In this document: piece by piece, positions 1 through 7,029 of the stretch
Layout of the letters: every line of letters begins with the position of its first letter
Numbering within the stretch: position 1 is the stretch's first letter
Origin: Candidatus Zhuqueibacterota bacterium
Lineage (GTDB): Bacteria > Zhuqueibacterota > QNDG01
Direction of reading: 5' to 3'
Length of the DNA stretch: 9,658 nt
Assembly (NCBI GenBank): GCA_003645915.1
Contig: QNDG01000021.1
Span: 1-9,658, forward strand
The notes under the pieces: generated by a model
What the model was told of the DNA's origin: nothing
Seen by the model: the letters and a program-made list of their open reading frames with translations, nothing else
Database searches by the model: none
Position numbers and translations under genes: made by a program

Positions 1-291
1 AGCGCTGCTTTTATCATACGTATATAAAACCGCGGACGAAGCCTTCACTTCTCTGTCAAACTCCTCAAGACATCTGTCACAAATAAAATGCCCTACTGAA
101 CGTACGAAAATTTCACACAGATAGTCTGCTCCCCCTTTTGTGATTTTCAGAGAAACATCTATTTTTTCTCTGAATTCACACCCTGTTAATACCTCCGATT
201 CAACAAATTTTGATCGGAATTTGTATTCTGATACCCCCTCCTTTATGCTGTGGAGGGGGATTAAAATTTTTTCCTGTACACGAGGCGTCAA
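1..291 (-). CDS. yceD: YceD/DUF177 family protein, N-terminal part (runs off left edge)
   Basis: About 97 codons of the N-terminal part are visible and the frame stays open to base 1. The reading contains ILIPLHSIKEG near the start and FICDRCLEEFDREV (Cys71 and Cys74 counting from the TTG), the C-x2-C-LE-F signature of the DUF177 family. Members are linked to 23S rRNA accumulation and usually sit just upstream of rpmF (ribosomal protein L32), which would lie outside the window. The start is uncertain. The frame is closed by TAA just upstream and has no ATG or GTG. TTG at 289-291 lacks a ribosome binding site. ATT at 265-267 has AGGA close upstream and gives MLIPLHSIKEG, the usual N-terminus of the family. 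The outer start is given here. It lies 42 bases downstream of the NuoG/GltD-like gene with no terminator between them. Confidence 0.72.
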   Translation of the reverse strand, partial: MTPRVQEKILIPLHSIKEGVSEYKFRSKFVESEVLTGCEFREKIDVSLKITKGGADYLCEIFVRSVGHFICDRCLEEFDREVKASSAVLYTYDKSSA

Positions 292-318
292 TTTAACTAA
301 TTATATTTAATAAATCAA
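290..318 (-). promoter_or_regulatory. Candidate sigma70 promoter for yceD
   Basis: On the minus strand TTGATT (313-318) and TAAATT (290-295) are separated by 17 bases. Each matches the consensus at four of six positions. If it is real, transcription would start near 283. The TTG codon at 289-291 would then lie inside the -10 region, which favours the ATT start at 267. The region is very AT-rich, so chance matches are likely. Confidence 0.3.
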
Positions 319-333
319 GGTAAAAATATTCTT

Positions 334-2421
334 CTAATCCATAAAATTTTCAGGAACAGGCGCGCTGTGTATTTCTAATCTGAGAGGACATTTCAGACAT
401 CTCTTTGCCTCATTAACAGCTTCTTCATCTGTAAAGCAGATATCCACCTGAGCATCGGGATTTTTCTTCCTCTCCTCAACAGGAATTGTTTTCATTTTTA
501 CCCTTTGCTCAGCACCAAACCCTTCTCTGCGCCCCATCCACGGATCCCATTCTTCTTCCGGTACCAACTTCTGGAACATTTCGCCATCACCGCCGAGATA
601 TTTATCAATTGAACTGGCAGCCTTTGTTCCCGCTGCTATAGCTTTGATTACAGAGGCCGGACCTGTTACCACATCTCCCCCTGCATAAACGCCTTCTCTT
701 GAGGTTGACATATCTTCATTGACTTTGATTGTACCCCAGCGCTCAAGTTCAAGATTGAACTCATCGGGGATCACATAATCCTGGCCTATTGCAATAATCA
801 AATGATCAACGTCAACCGTAAATTCGCTTCCTTCAACAGGAACGGGTCTGCGTCTGCCGCTGGAATCAGGTTCACCCAGTTCCATTCTGATACACTCAAC
901 TGTCAGATGATCCTTTCCTGGGATTATTTTTATGGGATTTACAAGAAAATTAAAAACAGCGCCTTCATTTTCCGCTTCTTCAACTTCTTCAGGATCTGCA
1001 GGCATCTGGGCCTTTGTCCTTCTGTACAGGACAGTAACCTCATCCGCTCCGTTTCTTAATGCGGTTCTTGCAACATCCATAGCAACATTACCGCCGCCTA
1101 CAACTGCAACTTTTCCGGAAAGATCAAACTCTTCTCCGAAATTAACCGCTTTAAGCACTGCTATCCCGTCCTTAACTCTATGATCATCTTCCCCGGGCAG
1201 TCCCATCTTCATACCAAGCTGCGCTCCAATTCCGAGAAAAACCGCATCAAAGCCATTCTTCTTAAGATCCGAAATTGATTCCACTTTGGAATTGAGTTTA
1301 ATTTCAACGCCAATATTTTTTATCTCTTTTATCTCTTTATTGAGCACTGACCAGGGGAGCCTGTATTTGGGAATACCGGAAGCCATCATGCCGCCTGCTG
1401 TTTTATTTGCCTCAAACACAGTAACGGAATGCCCCTTCAACTTTAAAAACCATGCTGCTGAAAGCCCGGAAGGCCCTCCTCCAACAACAGCAACTTTTTT
1501 ACCTGTATCTTTTCCAATCTTAAGTTTACTTCTCCACCTGCCGTTGTCTTTTTCCGCAACAAAACGTTTCAGGTTCCTTATTGATATTGAACCTTGCAGC
1601 TCACCTCTTCTGCACTCTGTCTCGCAGGGATGATCACAAACAAGTCCGAGAATGTGGGGGAAAGGAACTGTCTCTCTGATAATTTCCAGCGAGTCCTGAA
1701 ATCTTCCTTCTGCAATAAGTCTTACATATTCCGGTACGTCTATATGAGCAGGACAATTGTAACTGCACGGAAGAAGAGTCTTTTCTCTGTCTTCAGGGTC
1801 AACTTCTTTTTTCTCAGTCAGTGCCCCGGAAGGACATACTTCAACACATGCACCGCAGAATGCACAGGCAGAGTTAACATAATTTTCATCATACGCAGTA
1901 GTAACTCTGGAATTGATTCCTCGGTCAACAAATCCAAGAACACCTACTCCTCTTACATTGTCGCATATTTCAACACATCTGCCGCATAAAACGCAACGAT
2001 TATAATCCCGGATAAAAAGCGGCTCATCCGAAAGAATCGGGAGTTCTTTTGCCTTGGGAGCAAATCCTGCCAATACTTCTTCAAATCCTATGTACTCTGC
2101 AATTTTCATGAGCTCCGTTGACTTTGGCATGTCTTCCGGCAATTCGCTGAATATAAGCCACAAAAGTTGTTTCCGCATTTCCTGAATTTCAGGAGTATTG
2201 GTTTTAACAACCATTCCGTCTCTGACCTTTGTATTACACGAAGTAGGGAATCCCCGCACCCCCTCAATCTGCACAATGCAGAGTCTGCATGTACTTAACG
2301 GAGGCAAATCCGGATGAAAACACAAACTGGGGATGTAAATTCCTGCCTCGTGAGCAGCCTGTAAAACCGTTTTATCCGGTTCAGTACTTATCTTTTTATT
2401 ATCAATAATTAATTGTACCAT
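334..2421 (-). CDS. NuoG/ferredoxin-GltD fusion: FAD- and NAD(P)H-dependent Fe-S oxidoreductase subunit of a putative bifurcating transhydrogenase
   Basis: A 695-residue multidomain redox subunit. Residues 1-75 are a plant-type [2Fe-2S] domain (Cys34, Cys45, Cys48, Cys62) as in NuoG. The His-Cys3 [4Fe-4S] site that normally follows is absent: residues 85-120 hold no Cys or His. Residues 138-200 carry two [4Fe-4S] motifs (Cys143/146/149/153 and Cys186/189/192/196). From about 215 the protein is like the glutamate synthase small subunit: Cys219/223 and Cys262/266/270 in the GltD-type N-terminal cluster region, an FAD Rossmann motif VVGGGPSG (312-319), a second Rossmann motif VVGGGNVAMD (440-449) followed by YRR (466-468), which favours NADP(H), and the C-terminal FAD motif GVYAGGD (577-583). 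Cys675 and Cys678 lie near the end. The start is supported by GGGTGG just upstream. It is the last of three genes, 27 bases after the NuoF-like gene. The architecture fits the NADP(H)-reactive subunit of Stn/NfnABC-type complexes; a stand-alone NAD(P)H oxidoreductase is less likely given the partners. Confidence 0.88.
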   Translation of the reverse strand: MVQLIIDNKKISTEPDKTVLQAAHEAGIYIPSLCFHPDLPPLSTCRLCIVQIEGVRGFPTSCNTKVRDGMVVKTNTPEIQEMRKQLLWLIFSELPEDMPKSTELMKIAEYIGFEEVLAGFAPKAKELPILSDEPLFIRDYNRCVLCGRCVEICDNVRGVGVLGFVDRGINSRVTTAYDENYVNSACAFCGACVEVCPSGALTEKKEVDPEDREKTLLPCSYNCPAHIDVPEYVRLIAEGRFQDSLEIIRETVPFPHILGLVCDHPCETECRRGELQGSISIRNLKRFVAEKDNGRWRSKLKIGKDTGKKVAVVGGGPSGLSAAWFLKLKGHSVTVFEANKTAGGMMASGIPKYRLPWSVLNKEIKEIKNIGVEIKLNSKVESISDLKKNGFDAVFLGIGAQLGMKMGLPGEDDHRVKDGIAVLKAVNFGEEFDLSGKVAVVGGGNVAMDVARTALRNGADEVTVLYRRTKAQMPADPEEVEEAENEGAVFNFLVNPIKIIPGKDHLTVECIRMELGEPDSSGRRRPVPVEGSEFTVDVDHLIIAIGQDYVIPDEFNLELERWGTIKVNEDMSTSREGVYAGGDVVTGPASVIKAIAAGTKAASSIDKYLGGDGEMFQKLVPEEEWDPWMGRREGFGAEQRVKMKTIPVEERKKNPDAQVDICFTDEEAVNEAKRCLKCPLRLEIHSAPVPENFMD

Positions 2422-2448
2422 TATACCACCCTTAACAAATTAATTTAA

Positions 2449-4203
2449 TTATTTAATCGCCATAAAATTACATGCATTTATGCAGGATTTACATTTAATG
2501 CATTTATCTTTGTTAATATAAGCATATTGCCCTTTTTCCCAGTCAATTGCATTTACAGGACATGCACTGTAACATACACCGCATTTTACGCACTTATCTT
2601 CCATAACTTCAAAATGTATAAGCTCAACACACTCATGCGCTCTGCACTCTTTATCATTTATATGCTCTTCATACTCTTCCATAAAGTAACGCATTGTTGT
2701 AAGAACCGGATTCGGAGCAGTATTGCCGAGACCGCAAAGAGCTGTATTTTTAATGGTTTCACCCATACTCTGCAGAAATTCAAGATGCTCCTGTTTTCCC
2801 TTACCTGCACATATATCTTCCAGAACTTCCTGCATACGCTTTAACCCTATACGGCAGGGTACACACTTACCGCAGGACTCTGCAACCGTAAATTCAAGAA
2901 AATATCTCGCCACATCAACCATACAGGTTTTCTCGTCCATTACAATCATACCTCCGGAACCCATTATTGCTCCGGTTTCAGTAATAGAAGTATAATCAAT
3001 GGGTGTATCCAGCAGAGATTCCGGAAGACAGCCGCCGGAAGGACCTCCGAGCTGAACGCCCTTCAGTTTGATTCTTTTTACAAGCATTCCTCCGCCCGGG
3101 CCGTAAACCAGATCTCTTATGGTTGTACCCATTGGTACTTCAACAAGACCTGTATTTTTTATTTTACCTGCAAGAGCAAAAACCTTTGTACCCTTACTGT
3201 CTTTGTATCCTATAGAGCTGAACCAGTCGGCTCCTCTTGTAATTATGTGTCTTATGTTTGCAAATGTTTCAACATTATTAATAGTAGTAGGTTTACCCCA
3301 AAGCCCCTCAACTGCAGGATACGGAGGTCTGGGGTTGGGTCGTCCTTTTTTCCCTTCTATGGATGCCAGAAGAGCAGTTTCTTCACCGCATACAAAAGCT
3401 CCTGCTCCCTCTTTAATATGAAGTGTGAACGAGAAATCAGATCCGAAAATATTTTTTCCGAGATAATTTCTTTTTTCCGCTTCTTCAATTGCAATTGTCA
3501 ATGTTTTTACAGCAAGCGGATATTCTGCACGGCAGTAAATATATCCTTCATCCGCTCCTACAGTGTATCCTGCAATAGCCATTCCTTCCAGAACAGCATG
3601 AGGATCCCCCTCCAGAATACTTCTGTCCATAAAAGCGCCGGGATCCCCTTCATCTGCATTACATACAATATATTTTTTATCTCCCTTTGCATCTTTACAA
3701 AACTGCCACTTTGTACCTGTGGGGAAACCGCCTCCGCCCCTTCCTCTGAGACCGGACTTTTTCACTTCTTCCAGAACCTGGTCTCTTGTCATAGAAAGAG
3801 ACTTTTTAAGTGCATCATAACCGCCTTTTTCAGTATACTGCTCAATATCCATTGGATCAATTTCACCGCAGTTAGCAAGAACAATCCTTGTCTGGTCTTT
3901 AAAAAACTGCTCGTAATCTTCTCCTGCTTTGAGTTTTTTGTAAGGTTCTCCTCCAATTATGTGAGACTCCACAATCTTTTCAACATCATCAGGTTTGACG
4001 TATTGATAAGTAATTGTGCCAAGAGCCGGAGTAACAATATCAACAAGAACGTCCCTGAAAAGTCCTCTGTCTCCGACCCGCATAATCTCCCATGAATCTG
4101 TAAGATTTTTTTGCTCCAAAGCTTTTCGGAAATTCTTTTCTACATCCAGGGCACCTGCAGAAATACCGCTTGTACCCATACAGATACGGATTTTATTTTC
4201 CAT
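2449..4203 (-). CDS. NuoF/HydB-like NADH-binding FMN Fe-S subunit with C-terminal 2[4Fe-4S] ferredoxin
   Basis: A 584-residue cytoplasmic flavoprotein subunit of the NuoF/HydB/HndC family, expected to exchange electrons with NAD(H) through FMN. Visible parts in order: an N-terminal thioredoxin-like region (about 1-90); the glycine-rich FMN/NADH motif GLRGRGGGGFPTGTKW (151-166); NADEGDPGAFMDR (182-194); the SLBB-type segment after about 340; the [4Fe-4S] site ESCGKCVPC (Cys444, 447, 450) with Cys490; a Cys520/Cys525 pair; and two ferredoxin motifs (Cys538/541/544/548 and Cys568/571/574/578). Full-length HydB-type proteins carry a four-Cys [2Fe-2S] site in the N-terminal domain. Here only Cys8 remains and the second pair is missing, so that cluster is probably not formed. 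The ATG follows the TAG of the NuoE-like gene directly, with AAGGAG 10 bases upstream inside that gene, so translation is likely coupled. Family assignment is firm. The substrate set (NADH, ferredoxin, NADPH) is inferred from the neighbours. Confidence 0.92.
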   Translation of the reverse strand: MENKIRICMGTSGISAGALDVEKNFRKALEQKNLTDSWEIMRVGDRGLFRDVLVDIVTPALGTITYQYVKPDDVEKIVESHIIGGEPYKKLKAGEDYEQFFKDQTRIVLANCGEIDPMDIEQYTEKGGYDALKKSLSMTRDQVLEEVKKSGLRGRGGGGFPTGTKWQFCKDAKGDKKYIVCNADEGDPGAFMDRSILEGDPHAVLEGMAIAGYTVGADEGYIYCRAEYPLAVKTLTIAIEEAEKRNYLGKNIFGSDFSFTLHIKEGAGAFVCGEETALLASIEGKKGRPNPRPPYPAVEGLWGKPTTINNVETFANIRHIITRGADWFSSIGYKDSKGTKVFALAGKIKNTGLVEVPMGTTIRDLVYGPGGGMLVKRIKLKGVQLGGPSGGCLPESLLDTPIDYTSITETGAIMGSGGMIVMDEKTCMVDVARYFLEFTVAESCGKCVPCRIGLKRMQEVLEDICAGKGKQEHLEFLQSMGETIKNTALCGLGNTAPNPVLTTMRYFMEEYEEHINDKECRAHECVELIHFEVMEDKCVKCGVCYSACPVNAIDWEKGQYAYINKDKCIKCKSCINACNFMAIK

Positions 4204-4677
4204 CTATTTATCACTCCTTGTTCGATAACTTTCTATTAACTCATCCAGCATCTCCACTGAACAGTTTCCATGGAATTCATCTCCTATTGCAACAACCGGT
4301 GCCATTCCGCAGCACCCGAGACATGCAACTCTTTCAATTGTAAACAATCCGTCCTCAGTGGTCTCTCCGTCTCCGATACCCAGTTTGTCTTCCAAGTAAT
4401 CCAAAAGAGCTTTCCCGCCCATAACATGGCATGCTGTCCCCTGACATACTCTTACAGGATATCTGCCTCTCGGGGTCAGATAAAACTGGCTGTAAAAAGT
4501 AAGAATTCCGTAGATCTCAACTGGAAAAATATCCAGTTCCTTTGCAATAAATAAAACAGCCTCTTTGGGAACATACCCGTAAACTTTCTGAACATCCTGA
4601 AGCAGAGGTATTAAAATTCCCTTTTTACCCCTGTACTTATCAACAATCTCTTTTGTTTCCCTAAGGTCTATACTCAT
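4204..4677 (-). CDS. NuoE/HydC-like [2Fe-2S] subunit
   Basis: A 157-residue thioredoxin-fold [2Fe-2S] protein of the NuoE/HydC/HndA family. The four cluster ligands follow the family spacing: Cys78 and Cys83 (VCQGTAC), then Cys119 and Cys123 (VACLGCCG). The N-terminal helical part includes the typical YGYVPKEAV and PVEIYGILTFYSQF segments. It is the first gene of the three-gene operon. An upstream GTG at 4698 would add seven residues. I chose the ATG at 4677 because AAAGGA lies six bases before it and the protein then begins MSIDLRETKE; the ATG at 4692 is also possible. Unlike the NuoF-like partner, whose own [2Fe-2S] site is degenerate, this subunit keeps all its ligands and should be the [2Fe-2S] carrier beside the FMN. 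Confidence 0.92.
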   Translation of the reverse strand: MSIDLRETKEIVDKYRGKKGILIPLLQDVQKVYGYVPKEAVLFIAKELDIFPVEIYGILTFYSQFYLTPRGRYPVRVCQGTACHVMGGKALLDYLEDKLGIGDGETTEDGLFTIERVACLGCCGMAPVVAIGDEFHGNCSVEMLDELIESYRTRSDK

Positions 4678-4766
4678 GTCCTGTCCTTTCATTTGCACAA
4701 AGCCCTCTATAATTTAAGGGAAGTGAAAATTATAAATAGAACTTTAACTAATTTCAAGTACGGATT

Positions 4767-4795
4767 ATGATACAAACGCACAACGAAAGTGTCAA
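4767..4795 (-). promoter_or_regulatory. Strong sigma70-type promoter for the three-gene redox operon
   Basis: On the minus strand a perfect -35 box TTGACA (4790-4795) is followed after exactly 17 bases by TATCAT (4767-4772), five of six matches to the -10 consensus. The predicted start is near 4760, giving a leader of about 83 bases before the ATG at 4677. This is the best promoter in the window and marks the redox operon as separate from the fumarase group upstream. Confidence 0.75.
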
Positions 4796-4796
4796 C

Positions 4797-4826
4797 TCTT
4801 TTCTTTATTTTTTTAATTTTTTTCTA
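4797..4826 (-). promoter_or_regulatory. A-tract UP element-like sequence upstream of the -35 box
   Basis: Immediately upstream of the -35 box the minus strand carries two runs of seven A followed by shorter A runs (AAAAAAATTAAAAAAATAAA). Position and composition match an UP element contacted by the RNA polymerase alpha C-terminal domain. The rest of the intergenic space up to 4956 is AT-rich and holds no ORF, RNA gene or clear hairpin terminator that I can see. Confidence 0.45.
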
Positions 4827-4956
4827 TTATTACGCCTCTTAAAGGAATAATATTTTACTGTTAACACCTTTGAATCTTTGCTTGTTTTACAATCATAATT
4901 TCTTATATCTCATACAATTACAGCGCATGTTAATAAGAATAATACAACGCTTTTTT

Positions 4957-5448
4957 TTAATCTTCCAATGAACTGATAATTTTTTCCGCAGCAACAGGGA
5001 TTGCCCTATCTACTTCCGGAGTACATTTTTCAGAAAATGTAGTCACATCATTAACTTCCACGCCAAAAATCAATATTTCGGACGGAAGATCCATACCGAT
5101 ATTTCTGCCAAGTTCAATTGCTTCGGAAAGAGAAACCTGATGTCGTGTTAATGATGATCCCCCTGGCAGATCTTCTGCTGTAAGAAAAATTACTGTCCCC
5201 GGAGGATTTTTACCCGTACTGACTGCATCTATGATTACAGCTTTTTGAAATCCTGTAATATATTCAAGAAGTTCCAACCCTCCGGTGCTGGCCTCATCAA
5301 CAAAAATATCCGGTCGGGATAATTTTTTTTTAATTTCTCTGGAAATATAAATTCCCACACCATCATCACTTAAAATCGTGTTTCCCAGTCCAACAACAAC
5401 TGTTCTGCCGGGATTTTCTTGTTTATCTGAAATTCCACTAATTCCCAA
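4957..5448 (-). CDS. [NiFe]-hydrogenase maturation protease (HycI/HybD family)
   Basis: A 163-residue endopeptidase of the family that removes the C-terminal tail of the [NiFe]-hydrogenase large subunit after nickel insertion. It shows the N-terminal signature VVGLGNTILSDDGVG (18-32). The three nickel-sensing positions align with Glu16, Asp62 and His93 of E. coli HybD: Asp29 (acidic, as in HycI), Asp74 (VIIDAV) and His103 (RHQ). Length is normal for the family. The start is TTG, supported by GGAGAAG seven bases upstream, which lies within the last codons of the fumarase beta gene; the genes are two bases apart and probably co-translated. No hydrogenase structural or hyp gene is in the window, so its substrate must be encoded elsewhere. 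F420-reducing-type proteases are related, but the assignment to this family is safe. Confidence 0.9.
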   Translation of the reverse strand: MGISGISDKQENPGRTVVVGLGNTILSDDGVGIYISREIKKKLSRPDIFVDEASTGGLELLEYITGFQKAVIIDAVSTGKNPPGTVIFLTAEDLPGGSSLTRHQVSLSEAIELGRNIGMDLPSEILIFGVEVNDVTTFSEKCTPEVDRAIPVAAEKIISSLED

Positions 5449-5450
5449 TA

Positions 5451-6008
5451 TTATACTTCTCCGTACTCTTTTAATCCCTGCTTATAAATATCTCCGCCGT
5501 AACAGTCATTTACAACTACAGCAGGAAAATCAACAACTTCAAGTCTTCTTATGGCTTCAGGGCCAAGGTCTTCATATGCAACAAATTCGGCTTTTTTTAT
5601 ACTCTTTGCACCAAGTGCAGCAGCTCCGCCTATGGCTCCGAAATACACGGCAGTATGTTTTTTAATTGCCTCAATGACTTCATCCGACCTGTTACCTTTG
5701 CCAATCATACCCTTTAGCCCTTTTTCAATAAGAATCGGAGCATAAGGATCCATTCGGTAACTCGTTGTAGGTCCTATTGAGCCGATTGGTTTACCGGGTT
5801 TTGCAGGTGCCGGCCCTGCATAATATATGATCTGTCCTTTCAAATCAACGGGAAGTTCTTCTCCCCTCTCAAGAGCTTCTATTAATCTTTTATGAGCAGA
5901 ATCACGGGCAGTGTAAATTACACCGCTTATTAAAACAGAATCGCCAATATGCAGATCCTTTATCACCTCATCAGAAAGAGGAGTAGTGATACGCTTAGGT
6001 TCAGCCAT
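5451..6008 (-). CDS. fumB: Class I fumarate hydratase, beta (C-terminal-domain) subunit
   Basis: A 185-residue subunit corresponding to the C-terminal domain of the [4Fe-4S] class I fumarases (fumarate + H2O to L-malate). Family motifs are clear: ISGVIYTARDSAHKR (28-42), YYAGPAPAKPGKPIGSIGPT (62-81) followed by TSYRMD, GMIGKG, GAIGGAAAL, and a C-terminal GPEAIRRLEVVDFPAVVVND. The ATG is preceded by a strong ribosome binding site, AAGGAG seven bases upstream. It follows the alpha subunit after 78 bases with no sign of a separate promoter or terminator. L(+)-tartrate dehydratase (TtdB) is the nearest alternative and cannot be excluded by eye, but fumarase is the more common role of such pairs in anaerobes. 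Confidence 0.92.
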   Translation of the reverse strand: MAEPKRITTPLSDEVIKDLHIGDSVLISGVIYTARDSAHKRLIEALERGEELPVDLKGQIIYYAGPAPAKPGKPIGSIGPTTSYRMDPYAPILIEKGLKGMIGKGNRSDEVIEAIKKHTAVYFGAIGGAAALGAKSIKKAEFVAYEDLGPEAIRRLEVVDFPAVVVNDCYGGDIYKQGLKEYGEV

Positions 6009-6086
6009 AGCTTTCTCCTTTATATGAAAAGTTAGACAATTCTCTTATCCTTAAACACAACAAATACTTAAAAATAAATAAAATTT

Positions 6087-6929
6087 TCAGATTATAACTT
6101 CCTTATGTCTTGCCACATGGCACTGCATATTTACAGCTACAGGGAAACTTGCAATGTGGCAGGGATGAACCTCAATGTGGACTGCCAGTGCAGTACATCT
6201 GCCGCCAAATCCCTGGGGGCCTATTCCCAGCTTATTGATTTTTTCCAACAGCTCTTTTTCCAGATCAGCATAATAAGGGTTGGGATGAACCGAACCAACG
6301 GGTCTTAAAAGAGCTTTTTTTGCAATCTGAGCACATTTTTCAAATGTACCCCCTATTCCAACACCAACGATTACCGGAGGGCATGGATTTGCCCCTGACC
6401 TTAAGACTCTATCCACTACAAATTCCTTTACACCTTCAACGCCTGCAGCAGGAGCCATCATTTTTACTTCGCTCATGTTTTCACTTCCACCGCCCTTAGG
6501 AGCCAGAATGATCTTTATCTTATCTCCAGGCACTATATCAGTATAGATAATTGCAGGTGTATTATCTCCGCTGTTTTTTCTTTCAAGAGGGTCTGTTACA
6601 ACTGATTTTCTCAGATAACCCTCCTTATACCCCTGCCTGACGCCTTCGTTTATTGCTTCTGTAAAATCTCCGCCTGTTAATCTTACATCCTGGCCGAGCT
6701 CAACAAAAAGCACTGCATAGCCGGTATCCTGACAAAGAGGGACCTCGTCATTTTCGCTGATTTTAATATTTTCAATAATCTGCGATAGTACATCTTTGCC
6801 TGTAGGAGATTCCTCTTTTTCATAACATTCATAAATCCTCTTTTTCACATCATCACCAAGATAAAAATTTGCATCCATACATAACTTCTTTACTGCACTG
6901 GTAATGCCGGAAACATCAATTTCTCTCAT
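6087..6929 (-). CDS. fumA: Class I fumarate hydratase, alpha (N-terminal-domain) subunit
   Basis: A 280-residue subunit carrying the catalytic [4Fe-4S] cluster of the two-subunit class I fumarase. Likely cluster ligands are Cys66 (PLCQDTG), Cys183 (GANPCPPVIVGVGIGG) and Cys270 (VNMQCH). The substrate-binding segment KGGGSENMS (145-153) and the GPQGFGGRCTAL segment (238-248) are also typical. The frame is open four codons further up to a TTG at 6941. The ATG at 6929 is chosen because GGGAGG lies directly before it and MREIDV is a standard family start. The cluster type is oxygen-labile, consistent with an anaerobe. It is the first gene of the fumarase-hydrogenase protease group. TtdA (tartrate dehydratase) is the alternative. 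Confidence 0.93.
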   Translation of the reverse strand: MREIDVSGITSAVKKLCMDANFYLGDDVKKRIYECYEKEESPTGKDVLSQIIENIKISENDEVPLCQDTGYAVLFVELGQDVRLTGGDFTEAINEGVRQGYKEGYLRKSVVTDPLERKNSGDNTPAIIYTDIVPGDKIKIILAPKGGGSENMSEVKMMAPAAGVEGVKEFVVDRVLRSGANPCPPVIVGVGIGGTFEKCAQIAKKALLRPVGSVHPNPYYADLEKELLEKINKLGIGPQGFGGRCTALAVHIEVHPCHIASFPVAVNMQCHVARHKEVII

Positions 6930-6996
6930 AATTCCTCCCAATAGTGGTAACAGAATATCTCACTGCACCTGATTAATAAATATGTCACACTAAAAT

Positions 6997-7025
6997 ATAT
7001 TAACATCTTATCATCTTAAATTCAA
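6997..7025 (-). promoter_or_regulatory. Candidate promoter of the fumarase group
   Basis: TTGAAT (7020-7025) and TAATAT (6997-7002) on the minus strand are 17 bases apart, each with four of six consensus matches. This would give a leader of about 60 bases before the ATG at 6929. The whole gap 6930-7029 is very AT-rich, so this is only the best candidate, not a firm call. Confidence 0.35.
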
Positions 7026-7029
7026 TTAT

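Noticed and set aside
3247..4095. Long plus-strand open frame of 282 codons opposite the NuoF-like gene
   Set aside because: It is antisense to a gene with a full set of conserved motifs, is rich in Ser, Phe, Cys and Ile as expected of a shadow frame, and shows no recognisable domain.
4203..4204. Idea that the three redox genes are subunits of respiratory complex I
   Set aside because: No membrane subunits or NuoB/C/D/I genes are present, and the NuoG-like part is fused to a GltD-type flavoprotein, which complex I never has.
4841..4871. AAAGG/CCTTT inverted repeat in the gap after the hydrogenase protease, considered as a terminator
   Set aside because: Five-base arms with a 21-base loop and no U-run on the minus strand after it; too weak for a terminator.
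5451..6929. Reading the fumarase pair as L-tartrate dehydratase (TtdAB)
   Set aside because: Not excluded by motif alone, but the common two-subunit anaerobic fumarase is simpler and no tartrate transporter or regulator is nearby.
6975..6995. TGTGA followed by an AT-rich stretch upstream of fumA, considered as a CRP/FNR-type site
   Set aside because: Only one half-site is present; the matching second half is absent at the proper spacing.
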